This document shows positions 33,818 through 43,394 of a stretch of DNA of 64,000 nucleotides, piece after piece (position 1 is the stretch's first letter; every line of letters begins with the position of its first letter). Where the stretch lies: the NCBI GenBank assembly GCA_021777105.1, contig JAIQZQ010000007.1, positions 1 through 64,000 on the forward strand, given 5' to 3'. The translations under genes and the position numbers were made by a program. The notes under the pieces were generated by a model. That model had not been told where the DNA came from. It saw only the letters and a program-made list of their open reading frames with translations, and did no database searches. This DNA comes from Candidatus Anammoxibacter sp. (GTDB taxonomy: Bacteria > Planctomycetota > Brocadiia > Brocadiales > Anammoxibacteraceae).

Positions 33818-33925
33818 CTAAAGCATTAACTCCAACAAGCTGGGTTTATTGGAATTTACCCTTTAGGGTTTTATTTTTTTAGCATTTAAAGAAAACATAG
33901 GCGAATTTAATCTCTTGAAAACCTT
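33818..33925 (-). mobile_element. MITE family B, right part of an interrupted inverted copy
   Basis: GGAATTTACCCTTTAGGGTT with the flanking GCCTAAAGCATTAACTCC and ACCTTGTATATTC corresponds to the reverse complement of the MITE interior and left end. It is more degenerate than the three full copies. Confidence 0.55.
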
Positions 33926-33950
33926 GTATATTCACAGATAGGCAAAGAAT

Positions 33951-34364
33951 ATGAAAAAAAAGTCACAATTTAACAATATAGACGCGTTGCGCGTTATTTC
34001 GCTGTTTTTTGTTATTCCCGCGGGTATTTATTGCAAGTTTTACGCTGGGCCGTGGATGGGCTGGGTTAGCGATTCGTTATGCGGGGTATTTTACGAGATA
34101 TTCTGGTGTCTGCTGCTTTCATTGTTTTTAAGCAAAACCAGGCCTGTTGTTATTGCGGCGGTTGTTTTATCGGCAACTTGCGCTTTGGAGGTGTTGCAGC
34201 TTTCGCATAATCCGGTTTTGGAATTTGTGCGCGGTTTTTATATAGGGCATATATTAATAGGCTCGTCTTTTCACTGGACAGACTTTATTTATTACGCGGC
34301 GGGATCGGTTGCCGGAATGTTTTGGTTAAAAGGGTTAGGGAAAATAACAAAAACACCGTTTTGA
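33951..34364 (+). CDS. DUF2809 small integral membrane protein
   Basis: This 137-residue protein has four hydrophobic segments. Family-typical residues include GIYCKFYAGPWMGWVSDSL, GVFYEIFWCLLLSLFLSK, ALEVLQLSHNPVLEFVRGFY and the final LIGSSFHWTDFIYYAAG. DUF2809 proteins are inner-membrane proteins of unknown function. The ATG is preceded by AAAG only. It stands alone, flanked by repeats and a small putative membrane protein. Confidence 0.82.
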   Translation: MKKKSQFNNIDALRVISLFFVIPAGIYCKFYAGPWMGWVSDSLCGVFYEIFWCLLLSLFLSKTRPVVIAAVVLSATCALEVLQLSHNPVLEFVRGFYIGHILIGSSFHWTDFIYYAAGSVAGMFWLKGLGKITKTPF

Positions 34365-34450
34365 CGGAAGCTCTATTTATTATATAATAGAAAACATCCT
34401 TTTTTATATTTTGTTATTTCTTTCCGAACCCTTTATATGGAGGGGGGCAA

Positions 34451-34657
34451 ATGTGGTCAAAAATTATTTGTTGTTTAGCGGTTTTATTATGTGCGGTTGA
34501 CAATGCCTTTGCGACCAACAAGGCTATAAATTCCGCCAGCAAGCATTTCAGCAAAGAGGGGAACATGAAGCTGGTTATTATTTGCGGCGGGGCGGCTGTC
34601 GGCTTGTTTATCATCTGGCTGGCGCTTTCAAAAAGCAAATCCAGGAAGAAAAAATAA
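34451..34657 (+). CDS. Possible small secreted or membrane protein (68 aa)
   Basis: An N-terminal hydrophobic signal (IICCLAVLLCAVDNAFAT) and a second membrane segment (LVIICGGAAVGLFIIWLAL) are followed by a Lys-rich tail. GGAGGGGGG lies about four bases before the ATG and is a strong ribosome binding site. No family is recognised. Confidence 0.5.
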   Translation: MWSKIICCLAVLLCAVDNAFATNKAINSASKHFSKEGNMKLVIICGGAAVGLFIIWLALSKSKSRKKK

Positions 34658-35042
34658 TTGCTTTATGGGCAAAACTATTGCAATTATAGTCAAATAAATC
34701 AGGTTTTTGGAAAATAATATTTGCGTATTATTATATTCAAACGCAATGAAATAAAACCCTAAAGGGTAAATTCCAACAACCTCTGCCTGCCGGAGTTTAG
34801 GCTTTAGCCTTTTATTTATTGGCTAATTTCGAAAACCTGATGCTTTTGAGTATATTTTTGCGTTTTTTTTATCAATTCCATCCATATACAAATCAGTTGT
34901 AAATAAAAAGGTATTTTGATATCATATCCGGTCAAATTTTTAACTTTGCTTGCTATGGCGTTTAAATATCTGAAAGATTTGCCGTTAAACGAGTTACGTC
35001 AGGCTTGAACATTATTTGCGCTATTAAATAGGGAACAATTTT
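34658..35042. other. Intergenic region containing a MITE
   Basis: About 170 of these 385 bases are the third full MITE copy (34685-34854). The remainder precedes the glycosyltransferase and shows no clear signal. Confidence 0.5.
34685..34854 (+). mobile_element. 170-bp MITE, family B, copy 3
   Basis: It starts TATAGTCAAATAAATCAGG and ends CCTGATGCTTTTGAGTATA, the best-preserved inverted ends of the family (about 20 of 27 positions pair). The interior is as in the other copies. TA lies at both borders, which would fit a TA target duplication. Confidence 0.85.
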
Positions 35043-35744
35043 GTGAAAAACAAATATCTTCTTGTGCTGCCGGCTTTTAATCAGGAAGATGATCTTCAAT
35101 CTGTTGTGTCCGGGGCCAAAGATTATTCAGTGGATATCCTTGTTGTTGACGACGGATCCACGGACAATACTAAACATATACTATCATCAATTAAGGATGT
35201 GTATAAAATACATCATGAAAGTAATCAGGGTTACGGCCAAACGTTGATAAATTCGTTTAAATACGGAATTGCCAAAGGGTATGATTTTATCATAACAATG
35301 GACACCGACGGGCAACATTTAAGTGATCAGATACCTTCTTTTATGGATGAGATACCCAAATGGGATATTGTGTCTGGGTCGCGTTACCTTAATTATTCAG
35401 GCGGCATTGAGCATGTGCCGCCGGACAGATTTTCCATTAATCAAAAAATAACCTCAAAGATAAACGATATAACAAATTTTGGCTTAACGGACACTTTCTG
35501 CGGTTATAAGGCCTATTCAACAAACGCGTTAAAGAAAACAAATTTAACGACGCCTGGTTATGGAATGCCGCTCCAGGTGTGGATTCAGGCGTGGAAGATG
35601 GAATTCAGGATAAAAGAGATACCGGTTAAACTTATATACAACGATTTCACAAAAGAGTTTGGCAATGGATTGAGCAACCCTGATGTTCGCCTGGACTACT
35701 ACTTGTCAATTATTGAGAATGAGGTTAAGGCGGGGAGTGTTTGA
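35043..35744 (+). CDS. Glycosyltransferase family 2
   Basis: This 233-residue GT-A enzyme has LLVLPAFNQEDDLQSVV, the nucleotide-binding VVDDGSTDNT, and the metal-binding TMDTDGQH (DxD-like). It resembles dolichyl-phosphate-mannose synthase-type transferases, which move a sugar from an NDP donor to a lipid phosphate. There is no membrane domain. It starts at GTG. It is followed 85 bases later by hemW on the same strand. The acceptor is unknown. Confidence 0.87.
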   Translation: MKNKYLLVLPAFNQEDDLQSVVSGAKDYSVDILVVDDGSTDNTKHILSSIKDVYKIHHESNQGYGQTLINSFKYGIAKGYDFIITMDTDGQHLSDQIPSFMDEIPKWDIVSGSRYLNYSGGIEHVPPDRFSINQKITSKINDITNFGLTDTFCGYKAYSTNALKKTNLTTPGYGMPLQVWIQAWKMEFRIKEIPVKLIYNDFTKEFGNGLSNPDVRLDYYLSIIENEVKAGSV

Positions 35745-35829
35745 CTTGGATAAACCGGGCAAGTAAAAGGCAAAATCAAAAAACGGGCAGAGGGAGGCTT
35801 TCGCCTTCTTTCAAATACCGGGATAAAAA

Positions 35830-36978
35830 ATGACGAGAGACGGGATTGATGATATTGACGCGTTGTACGTCCATACGCCGTTTTGCGTAAAAAAGTGCGC
35901 TTATTGCGATTTTAATTCAATTTCGTATAAAGAGGGCCTGGCGGATGATTATCTGAAAGCTCTTGAAAAAGAGATGGACCGGGCGGTTTTAAAGTCGCGG
36001 CGGTTTAAGACGATATACATTGGCGGGGGCACGCCGACAGCCCTTAATGAAAAGCAGTTAACCAAACTGCTGGGGTTGATTAAATGCCGCGTTGATAACA
36101 GGGATTTGGTTGAATACACAATTGAGGCAAACCCGGGAACAGTTAACAGTGAAAAGGCGGCGATTTTAAAGGAGAACCTTGTAAACCGCATAAGTTTCGG
36201 CGCTCAATCATTTAACAACAGGCATCTAAAACAGCTTGGCAGGATTCACGACGCAAACGCTATATTTGAAACATTTTCTTTGTTTAGAAACAATGGTTTT
36301 GAGAACATAAATCTGGACTTGATATTTGGGCTGCCTTACCAAAGCGTTGAAGAGTGGGAAAATGATTTAAAAGCCGCCATAGAGTTAAACCCTGATCATA
36401 TATCAACTTATGCGTTAACTTACGAAGATGGGACTGCTCTGAAAAATAGGCTGCAATGCGACGAAATTAAGCCTGTTGATGAAATAGCGGAACTGGAAAT
36501 GTACAAATTAACAATAAATTTATTAAGAAAAGCCGGCTTTGATCATTATGAAATATCCAATTTTGCAAAAAACGGGAAAAAATCAGCGCACAACATGGCA
36601 TACTGGAAAAATATGGGGTATATAGGTGTAGGCGTCGGGGCTTTTTCATTTATTAAAGGCAGCCGCAAATCAAATGAAAAAAGCGTTGAGAAATATATAC
36701 AAAACGCTGATTCGTTAAACAGGATTACTGCGTTTCAGGAGCATTTGCCGCCAAAAGAGCATGCTGCCGAAACTATTATAATGGGGTTAAGGATGATTGC
36801 GGGCATTTCCGCCGGCAGGTTCCTTAAACAGACGGGATATAGCTTTGAGGAGCTGTACTCAGACGGTATTTCGAATCTTGAAAAGCAGGGATTTGTAAAA
36901 CATAAAAACAACAGGCTGGCTCTTACGGAAAAGGGGCTCTACGTAGCTGATTCCGTGATGATGGAATTTCTAAATTAA
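35830..36978 (+). CDS. hemW: HemW-like radical SAM protein
   Basis: The radical SAM cluster motif CVKKCAYC (CxxxCxxC) lies in ALYVHTPFCVKKCAYCDFNS, followed by the family marker IYIGGGTPTAL and ISFGAQSFNNRHLKQLGRIH. HemW is a heme chaperone related to coproporphyrinogen dehydrogenase HemN, but it lacks HemN's N-terminal extension and is about 380 residues, as here (382). The C-terminal HTH-like domain is present. It sits between the glycosyltransferase and efp. Confidence 0.92.
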   Translation: MTRDGIDDIDALYVHTPFCVKKCAYCDFNSISYKEGLADDYLKALEKEMDRAVLKSRRFKTIYIGGGTPTALNEKQLTKLLGLIKCRVDNRDLVEYTIEANPGTVNSEKAAILKENLVNRISFGAQSFNNRHLKQLGRIHDANAIFETFSLFRNNGFENINLDLIFGLPYQSVEEWENDLKAAIELNPDHISTYALTYEDGTALKNRLQCDEIKPVDEIAELEMYKLTINLLRKAGFDHYEISNFAKNGKKSAHNMAYWKNMGYIGVGVGAFSFIKGSRKSNEKSVEKYIQNADSLNRITAFQEHLPPKEHAAETIIMGLRMIAGISAGRFLKQTGYSFEELYSDGISNLEKQGFVKHKNNRLALTEKGLYVADSVMMEFLN

Positions 36979-37066
36979 GGGGTGAATTCATGGAATATAT
37001 TAGGGTGTCCCGCTGTTTTCCCAATTTTCACAACAAATTTCTTTTAAATTTAACAGGAGGGATAAA

Positions 37067-37624
37067 TTGATAAGCGCGACGGAAGTGCGAAAAGGATTAA
37101 TTATAAAGGTTGACGGCGAGCTTTATTCGGTGTCTGACTTTCAACACGTTACGCCGGGCAAGGGGCGGGCATGCATGCAGGTGGCCATGAAAAGCCTGAA
37201 ACAGGGGAACGTGGTGAATAAACGGTTCAGGTCAATGGACAAAATAGAGGATGTGTTCCTTGAAACCAAGGAGATGGAGTATCTTTATCAGGACGGTGAA
37301 CACTACTGTTTTATGGACAATGAGAGTTTTGAGCAGATATTGCTGTCAAATGAAGTGGTAGGCGACGCAATCCAGTTTATACCTTTGAATATGGCGATTG
37401 ACGTCTCTTTTCTGGAGGGTAACCCTGTAAGCATCAGTTTGCCGGCATCCGTGATTTTAAAGATAACCGAAACCGACCCAGGCGTTAAAGGCAATTCTGT
37501 GACAAATGTGTTTAAACCGGCCACGCTGGAAACCGGCCTTGTGGTTAAAGTGCCGCTTTTTATAAATAATGAAGAGACTATAAAGGTCGACACCAGAACA
37601 GGCGAATTCCTGGGAAGGGCGTAA
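37067..37624 (+). CDS. efp: Translation elongation factor P
   Basis: EF-P relieves ribosome stalling at polyproline. The 185-residue protein shows the KOW-like domain (ISATEVRKGLIIKVDGELYS), the modified-loop region VTPGKGRA with Lys32 as the candidate modification site, and the C-terminal OB domain ending KVDTRTGEFLGRA. The start is TTG with an excellent AGGAGG seven bases upstream. The proline-rich giant protein downstream (Ser-Pro/Thr-Pro linker) is a plausible EF-P client. Confidence 0.95.
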   Translation: MISATEVRKGLIIKVDGELYSVSDFQHVTPGKGRACMQVAMKSLKQGNVVNKRFRSMDKIEDVFLETKEMEYLYQDGEHYCFMDNESFEQILLSNEVVGDAIQFIPLNMAIDVSFLEGNPVSISLPASVILKITETDPGVKGNSVTNVFKPATLETGLVVKVPLFINNEETIKVDTRTGEFLGRA

Positions 37625-37630
37625 AGCAGA

Positions 37631-37688
37631 ATGGTTTGCGGAAAGTTGCCTCATGCGGCTTGCCGCAAACCATATCAAGCTTTTTTTA
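37631..37688 (+). terminator. Intrinsic terminator after efp
   Basis: ATGGTTTGCGG (37631-37641) pairs exactly with CCGCAAACCAT (37663-37673), and seven Ts follow within about ten bases. Confidence 0.7.
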
Positions 37689-38216
37689 AAATATCCGCTC
37701 GTATTTTTTTGTATTAGGAACCATGCGCTTTAAACCCCCCCCCGCTTTTTTAACAATCTGTTTTGTAAAATCCCACATTTAGACCATATTCTTTCCGGGT
37801 ATCTTCATTTTGACATTCCATTGCAGACTTTTTCGCTTTTGATAAGAATAGGAGCCTTATGTGCGCTTGTTTTTCTATGTCAAGCTCTAATTGTAACATA
37901 CAGTATGTTGTACTTCGTCGGGCTTTAATTGGTAGTGGCTGTTTTTTGTTCGCATTTGTATACTGCTCGTGTTTCGTGTTTGCAACATGTATTAACGTGC
38001 CGTTGGTACTGTTAAAAGTAGGGCGATCGTGTTTTTAACTTGTATATTGATTCTTTTTTGATATAATTCAACCTTCCTAGTTTCTGTCAAAAAACGTTAT
38101 GGAGCAATAGTTTATGTTGTTTTAAGTTTTGCGGATTTGGCTGTAAAACGTTTAACCCTGCAAAATTAATGATATAAATTCAAAATCCATTAGAACGGTT
38201 CAGATAAATTCTTAAT
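37689..38216. other. Intergenic region before the giant surface protein
   Basis: About 530 bases without a gene. It includes a nine-C tract at 37735-37743. The promoter of the giant gene is expected in the last 200 bases, but I cannot point to a confident site. Confidence 0.4.
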
Positions 38217-41200
38217 ATGGTAAAAAAATATCAATACAGTTTTTTCACGATTTTAATTGCCTTAACGGCTTTAATGTTTGTTAACGCCAAGGCCGTTAAC
38301 GCCGCCGCCGGTATATCAGTGGCTTCAGGTTCGACAGTCGGCATTGTCAACAGTAAACTGGCTTTAACAGGCGGAAGCGTAGACAATTCCGGGACACTCT
38401 CCATCTCTACCGGAACAATTACCGTGGGTAATAACTGGACAAATTCCGGAACATTTTCAGGCGGTAGCGGTTCGGTCGTGTTTAGTGGCGCCACAACTCT
38501 AACCGGCAATACAACTTTTTACGATCTTATCAATACCACTTCAAGCGCGGCGACAATGACGTTCGCCGCTGGTTCAGCCCAAACAATCTCCAACAGTCTG
38601 ACATTGACCGGGGCGTCAGGTAATCTATTATCCCTAAGAAGCGGAACGTCCGGAACTCAATACAGCATTACTTTGCAAACAGGCGCGTCAAAATCGTTGT
38701 CGTATCTGGATCTGAAAGATTCCGACGCTTCAGGCGGGCAGCAGATGCTTCCTGACAACTCAACAGACTCAGGCAACAATACCAATTGGTTTGCGGAAAC
38801 AACTTCGTCTTCCGGCGGAAGCGATGGCGGATCATCTTCTTCCGATGGCGGAAGCGGCGGTGGCGGTGGAGGAAGCAGCGGCGGAACATCATCAACTCCG
38901 GCTCCGTCAACACCTACGCCTACGCCCGCGGCGACTCCGACTCCGGCTCCGCAACCCGTGCCTGACTTTACAGGATCTCCGCGTAGCGGTTTTGCGCCGT
39001 TTACGGTCGTTTTTACAGACAGCTCAACCGGTTCTATATCATCAAGAAAATGGACGTTTGGGGATGGCGGCACAAATCAGGGCAACAACACTGCCGTTTC
39101 GCATACTTATACGACCCCGGGCAATTACGATGTGACGCTTGAATTGAATAATTCAGGGGTAAAGGCTATAAAACCCGCTTACATAATTGTTGCCGAAGCA
39201 TTGGCAACACCGAGCCCGAGCCCGAGTCCGACGCCAAGTCCAAGTCCGACACCAACGCCATCGCCTAGTCCGAGCCCGACTTTAAGTCCGACTCCGTCCC
39301 CGACTCCAACTGAAACTGAAACGGAGACTCCGACTGAAACTCCGACTCCAACTGAATTGCAAAATGGAACAATCTCAGGCAGCGTGTTTGACGAGGGCAA
39401 TAACCCTGTTGCTGGAATGTTTATAGACGTATTGGACGCTGTAACAGGGGATTTAATTGCAAGCGATACAACTGACGACGCAGGCGTTTTCAGCATTGAA
39501 GTTCCGCCGGGAAGTTACAAAGTCGCCGTAAACACGGCCGGCACCAATTTCCAGCCGGAATTCTTTAACAACGTAACATCGTTTGATGATGCAAGTATAG
39601 TTGAAGTAACTACTTCTCTGTCAGCAAGCGGCGTTAATTTTATTATCTCCGACGGTGTTTCCATTTCAGGAAGGGTTACGGAGGATAATGGGGCGCCGGT
39701 TGCAAGCGCTATTATACAGATATCAGACTCTGGAACTGGCGACGAGATTGCTTCGGCTGTAACTGATAATAACGGCGGTTACCAAACCAAAGTTCCTCCG
39801 GGAACATTTGATTTTTCCATCACTGTATTCGGCGCAAACTTCACGCTTGCCTCAGGTGTGACAATTGCCGGCAGCGAAGTGACCAATCTGGATTTTGTAA
39901 TTACGGTTAGAAAGATTGAAGGTCTTGTGGTCGACAATAACAATCGTAATTTGCCTGATATGTTTGTTGACGCGTTTGATCCTGAAACCGGCAAACTTGT
40001 TAATTTTGACGTAACGGATGAAGGCGGCAACTACGTTATTCCTGTGTTGCCGGGAACTTACGATGTGACTGTCAACGTGGACGGCACGAATTTTAAAGAG
40101 AATTCGCAAAGCGTGACTGTTAGCGATATTGACCTTAGTATTAGGATAGTTCTTTCGTTAAAAAACTTTATAAACGGCAATGTTGTTGACGGCTCAGACA
40201 AGCCTTTGGATGCTATTGAGATTGAAGCCTTTAATTTTGATACGGGAAATTGGGCGGGCTCAGGCGTGACAAACGCAGAAGGCAATTATGTAATACCATT
40301 AGTTTCTGGAACATACAAAATAGGCGTTAATGTTGACGATACAGACTTTGCGCAAATTTATTTTGACGATCAGGATTGGAATAACGCGACACCGGTGGTG
40401 GTTGCCGATGGCGATGATCCTCCAACCGCCAACTTTAAACTTGTCGAGCCAAGCTTTATAACAGGATTTGTAACTGACGGGACTAATCCTTTGAGCGAGG
40501 CGCTTGTGGATGTATTTGATTTTGAATCGGACGTTTGGGCCAGGTTTGCGGAGACTGATGATAACGGATTTTACTCAATTCCGGTTGCTAAGGGGGATTA
40601 CAAAGTGGGCGCGGACGGCTCTGAACAGGGTTTTGCCGGAAAATTCTTTGACAATAAGGATTTTAACTCCGCTGATAAAGTTGAAGTTAATGATGGTGTT
40701 ACAAAGGATGGGATAAATTTTGAGCTGGACAGCGGAGGTTCTATAGAAGGAAAGATAACAGTTGACGGACAGAGCGCAATCGATATTGAAGTTCATGCGT
40801 TTGAATTTGAAAGCAACTTGCGCATAAACGGCACGGTCACGGTGGCTAATGGAGATTACAAAATAACCGGTTTGCCTGCGGGGTTGTATCGCGTGTGGGC
40901 CTTTGACCCGGAAGATAATCTTCCCAGTCTGTTTTATGACAATGCCGCCACATTTAGCCAGGCAATTGCGGTGGAAACGAAAAACGGGGAGATTACTTCA
41001 AATATTGATATAAACATATCTTCCGGCGGGTCAATATCCGGTAATATTAAAGCTAAAGGCGCGGGACAGAGTCAGAGCGTGGCAGTTGCTAATATTTCAG
41101 TTATAGCTTACGACGAAACAAATGAATGGATTAACAAGGCAAAGACCGGCCCTAACGGTAAATACTTAATTAATTTGGCTCCTGGAAGTTACAAAATCAG

Positions 41201-43367
41201 GGCTGTGGATGATGGAGGACTTCTTACTCCGAAATATTACAATAACGCGTCAGGCTGGAACAGCGCTACATCAGTGGTGGTTGAGAGTGGAATAGATACC
41301 GCAAGCATTGATTTTGAGCTCTCTCTGGGACTGTTTATTTCAGGGCAGGTAAAGGACGATTCAAATAAACCGCTTAGAGGCGTTGATATTTTTGTTTTTG
41401 ATTTTGACACTGAAGACCTTATAAATATCGGATCAACGGACCAAAACGGCAAATACAAATTGGCGGCTCAGCCCGGTAGATATCGTGTGTCCGCGTTGCC
41501 TATAGACCCAAGGTTTACAACATCTTTTTACGACAACGCCGTAAGTTGGGACAAGGCTACGCCTGTTGCCGTTAATGTGGACAACGAAGCTAATAACATA
41601 AATTTCAGGCTTTCAACCAATGGTTCCACAATAGGCGGCAAGGTAATTGACGGCGACGGCACACCTCTGCCTCGCATAGAAATTAAAGTGTACGATTACG
41701 ATAGCGGCCAGTTTGTAAACGACGGCGTCACAAATTCCGCCGGAGAATTTAGCGTGACCGTTCCGGAAGGCAGATACCGCGTGTGGGCATTGCCTCTTGA
41801 CGGCACAACCGGCATTAGCCCTGAGTTTTATAATAACAAGGAGAACTGGGACCTTGCATCTGTTGTGGCGACTGAAGCCGGCAAGACAACAACTCTTGAA
41901 GATATTGAGTTGGCAACCGGCCGGTCATTGAGCGGCGAAGTAAAAGATAGAAATGGGCAACCTCTGACAGGCGTTTCAATAAATGTTTACGAGTTTGAAA
42001 GAGAAGCGTTTGTGAATTTTGTCAAAACGGATAATTTGGGACAGTACTCGGTTTCCGGCCTTAAAAATGGAAATTACAGAGTTAAAGCGTCGCCGCCGCT
42101 TGGGCTTGATATGGCCGCCAAATATTTTGACGATTCTACAACCTGGGACGGCGCTAAACGGGTAAGAATTGCGAATGCGGATCAAACCGGCATTGATTTC
42201 ACGCTCTCATCAGGCGGTGTTATTGCCGGCAGGGTAATTGACGCGGATACGAACACTCCTGTGTCGGGAATAAAAGTGGATGCCTACGATTTTAACAACC
42301 GCGACAACTGGGTCGGCAACGGCGTAACCGATGGGTTTGGCAACTACTTTATTCAGGCTCCGGTTGGCGTTTACCTTGCGCGTGTTAATGCTGCCGGCAC
42401 CGAATTTTTAGATCAGTATTTTGACAACGTCGTAGATCAGAATCTGGCCTCTCCGGTGATAGTGACTGACGATGTTGACGGCGTTGCGAATTTCAAATTA
42501 ACTAAAGAGGCTTCAATAGTTGGTTTTGTAAAAGACGATCAGGGCGTTCCTGTTTTGGGGGCAGAGGTCAACATTTTGGAGTTTGCCTCAAATAGATGGC
42601 AAAACAACAGCAACACGGACAGCAACGGCGCATTTAGCATTAATGTCAAATTCGGAAGTTATACCGTCCATGTTAAGGCCCCGGCGGGGACGGATTTTCT
42701 TGATGAGGCTACCGACGAGTTGATTGAGATTTCGAAGGCAGGCAAAACAAGCATTAACGATATCGTCCTTTCAAAAGGGCGGGGAGATATTACCGGAACA
42801 GTGCTGGACCGTAATAACAACGCGCTGGAAGGTATAAGGATAAACGTGTTCGATTTTGACTCCAGTCTGGCTGTTGGCTCGGCATTTACAGACAATAACG
42901 GCGAATACAACGTTAGCGTTTCACCCGGCAATTATAGGGTGTTTACCTCGTCAGAAGGCACAACAACGCCGTATATAGACAAATTCTTTGACGATGTGTT
43001 GACTTCCGGCTCCGCGACTGCCGTTAATGTAAACGCATCGGAAACAGAATCAGTAGACTTTGAGCTAAACACTGGATTTTGTATAGCAGGTAGGGTTAGT
43101 GAACTTTTTGGCTCGGTTGTAGGCATAGATGTTCACGCGTTCAAGTCCGAGGGCGATAAACAATGGGTGGCTGTTGATAAGACTGATTCACAGGGACTCT
43201 ATGAACTTTGTCTTCCTCCGGGCGGTTATAATATATTGGTGTTCAGCCCAAATTCAGGTTTTAAAAGACAATTTTTTAGTGAAACACAAAATATAAGCAA
43301 GGCTAAAGAGGTAATTCTAAAAGATAAGGATCTGGACGGAAGCATTGACTTTAGAGTAAGCAGATAA
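38217..43367 (+). CDS. Giant secreted protein: PKD domain plus 14 carboxypeptidase-regulatory-like repeats
   Basis: This 1716-residue protein has a signal peptide (FFTILIALTALMFVNAKAVN), then a Ser/Thr/Gly-rich beta region to about residue 220. A PKD domain (about 249-325, KWTFGDGG) and a low-complexity Ser-Pro/Thr-Pro linker (about 330-380, encoded by hexamer repeats) follow. Then come 14 successive beta-sandwich repeats of 85-100 residues, each opening like ISGxVxDxxxxPLxGxxIxVxD and carrying a GxYxIxxxPGxYxV centre. Many repeats end in an FYDNxxxWxxAxxV segment. No anchor, sortase or PorSS-type tail is visible, so it is secreted or attached by partners. An extracellular adhesive or matrix role fits. 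The two following genes continue the theme. Confidence 0.88.
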   Translation: MVKKYQYSFFTILIALTALMFVNAKAVNAAAGISVASGSTVGIVNSKLALTGGSVDNSGTLSISTGTITVGNNWTNSGTFSGGSGSVVFSGATTLTGNTTFYDLINTTSSAATMTFAAGSAQTISNSLTLTGASGNLLSLRSGTSGTQYSITLQTGASKSLSYLDLKDSDASGGQQMLPDNSTDSGNNTNWFAETTSSSGGSDGGSSSSDGGSGGGGGGSSGGTSSTPAPSTPTPTPAATPTPAPQPVPDFTGSPRSGFAPFTVVFTDSSTGSISSRKWTFGDGGTNQGNNTAVSHTYTTPGNYDVTLELNNSGVKAIKPAYIIVAEALATPSPSPSPTPSPSPTPTPSPSPSPTLSPTPSPTPTETETETPTETPTPTELQNGTISGSVFDEGNNPVAGMFIDVLDAVTGDLIASDTTDDAGVFSIEVPPGSYKVAVNTAGTNFQPEFFNNVTSFDDASIVEVTTSLSASGVNFIISDGVSISGRVTEDNGAPVASAIIQISDSGTGDEIASAVTDNNGGYQTKVPPGTFDFSITVFGANFTLASGVTIAGSEVTNLDFVITVRKIEGLVVDNNNRNLPDMFVDAFDPETGKLVNFDVTDEGGNYVIPVLPGTYDVTVNVDGTNFKENSQSVTVSDIDLSIRIVLSLKNFINGNVVDGSDKPLDAIEIEAFNFDTGNWAGSGVTNAEGNYVIPLVSGTYKIGVNVDDTDFAQIYFDDQDWNNATPVVVADGDDPPTANFKLVEPSFITGFVTDGTNPLSEALVDVFDFESDVWARFAETDDNGFYSIPVAKGDYKVGADGSEQGFAGKFFDNKDFNSADKVEVNDGVTKDGINFELDSGGSIEGKITVDGQSAIDIEVHAFEFESNLRINGTVTVANGDYKITGLPAGLYRVWAFDPEDNLPSLFYDNAATFSQAIAVETKNGEITSNIDINISSGGSISGNIKAKGAGQSQSVAVANISVIAYDETNEWINKAKTGPNGKYLINLAPGSYKIRAVDDGGLLTPKYYNNASGWNSATSVVVESGIDTASIDFELSLGLFISGQVKDDSNKPLRGVDIFVFDFDTEDLINIGSTDQNGKYKLAAQPGRYRVSALPIDPRFTTSFYDNAVSWDKATPVAVNVDNEANNINFRLSTNGSTIGGKVIDGDGTPLPRIEIKVYDYDSGQFVNDGVTNSAGEFSVTVPEGRYRVWALPLDGTTGISPEFYNNKENWDLASVVATEAGKTTTLEDIELATGRSLSGEVKDRNGQPLTGVSINVYEFEREAFVNFVKTDNLGQYSVSGLKNGNYRVKASPPLGLDMAAKYFDDSTTWDGAKRVRIANADQTGIDFTLSSGGVIAGRVIDADTNTPVSGIKVDAYDFNNRDNWVGNGVTDGFGNYFIQAPVGVYLARVNAAGTEFLDQYFDNVVDQNLASPVIVTDDVDGVANFKLTKEASIVGFVKDDQGVPVLGAEVNILEFASNRWQNNSNTDSNGAFSINVKFGSYTVHVKAPAGTDFLDEATDELIEISKAGKTSINDIVLSKGRGDITGTVLDRNNNALEGIRINVFDFDSSLAVGSAFTDNNGEYNVSVSPGNYRVFTSSEGTTTPYIDKFFDDVLTSGSATAVNVNASETESVDFELNTGFCIAGRVSELFGSVVGIDVHAFKSEGDKQWVAVDKTDSQGLYELCLPPGGYNILVFSPNSGFKRQFFSETQNISKAKEVILKDKDLDGSIDFRVSR
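39205..39360 (+). repeat. Hexanucleotide low-complexity tract encoding a Ser/Thr-Pro linker
   Basis: Repeats of CCGAGC, CCGAGT and CCGACG type encode alternating SerPro and ThrPro. Such tracts expand and contract by slippage, so linker length may vary between strains. Confidence 0.8.
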
Positions 43368-43394
43368 AATAAGAAACAGGATAATAGTTTAATA

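Larger units (their letters stand above)
32867..33950. other. 1.1-kb repeat-rich non-coding region
   Basis: It appears to be a reverse-oriented MITE split in two (33009-33065 and 33818-33925). The intervening DNA has its own nested inverted repeats (33119-33161 with 33587-33613, and 33301-33323 with 33554-33576). A minus-strand frame at 33221-33454 lies inside that element and looks accidental. Confidence 0.6.

Noticed and set aside
38800..39135. Arg/Leu-rich alternative frame over the Gly/Ser linker of the giant protein
   Set aside because: It is an out-of-frame reading of low-complexity codons. The signal peptide, PKD domain and repeats fix the real frame.
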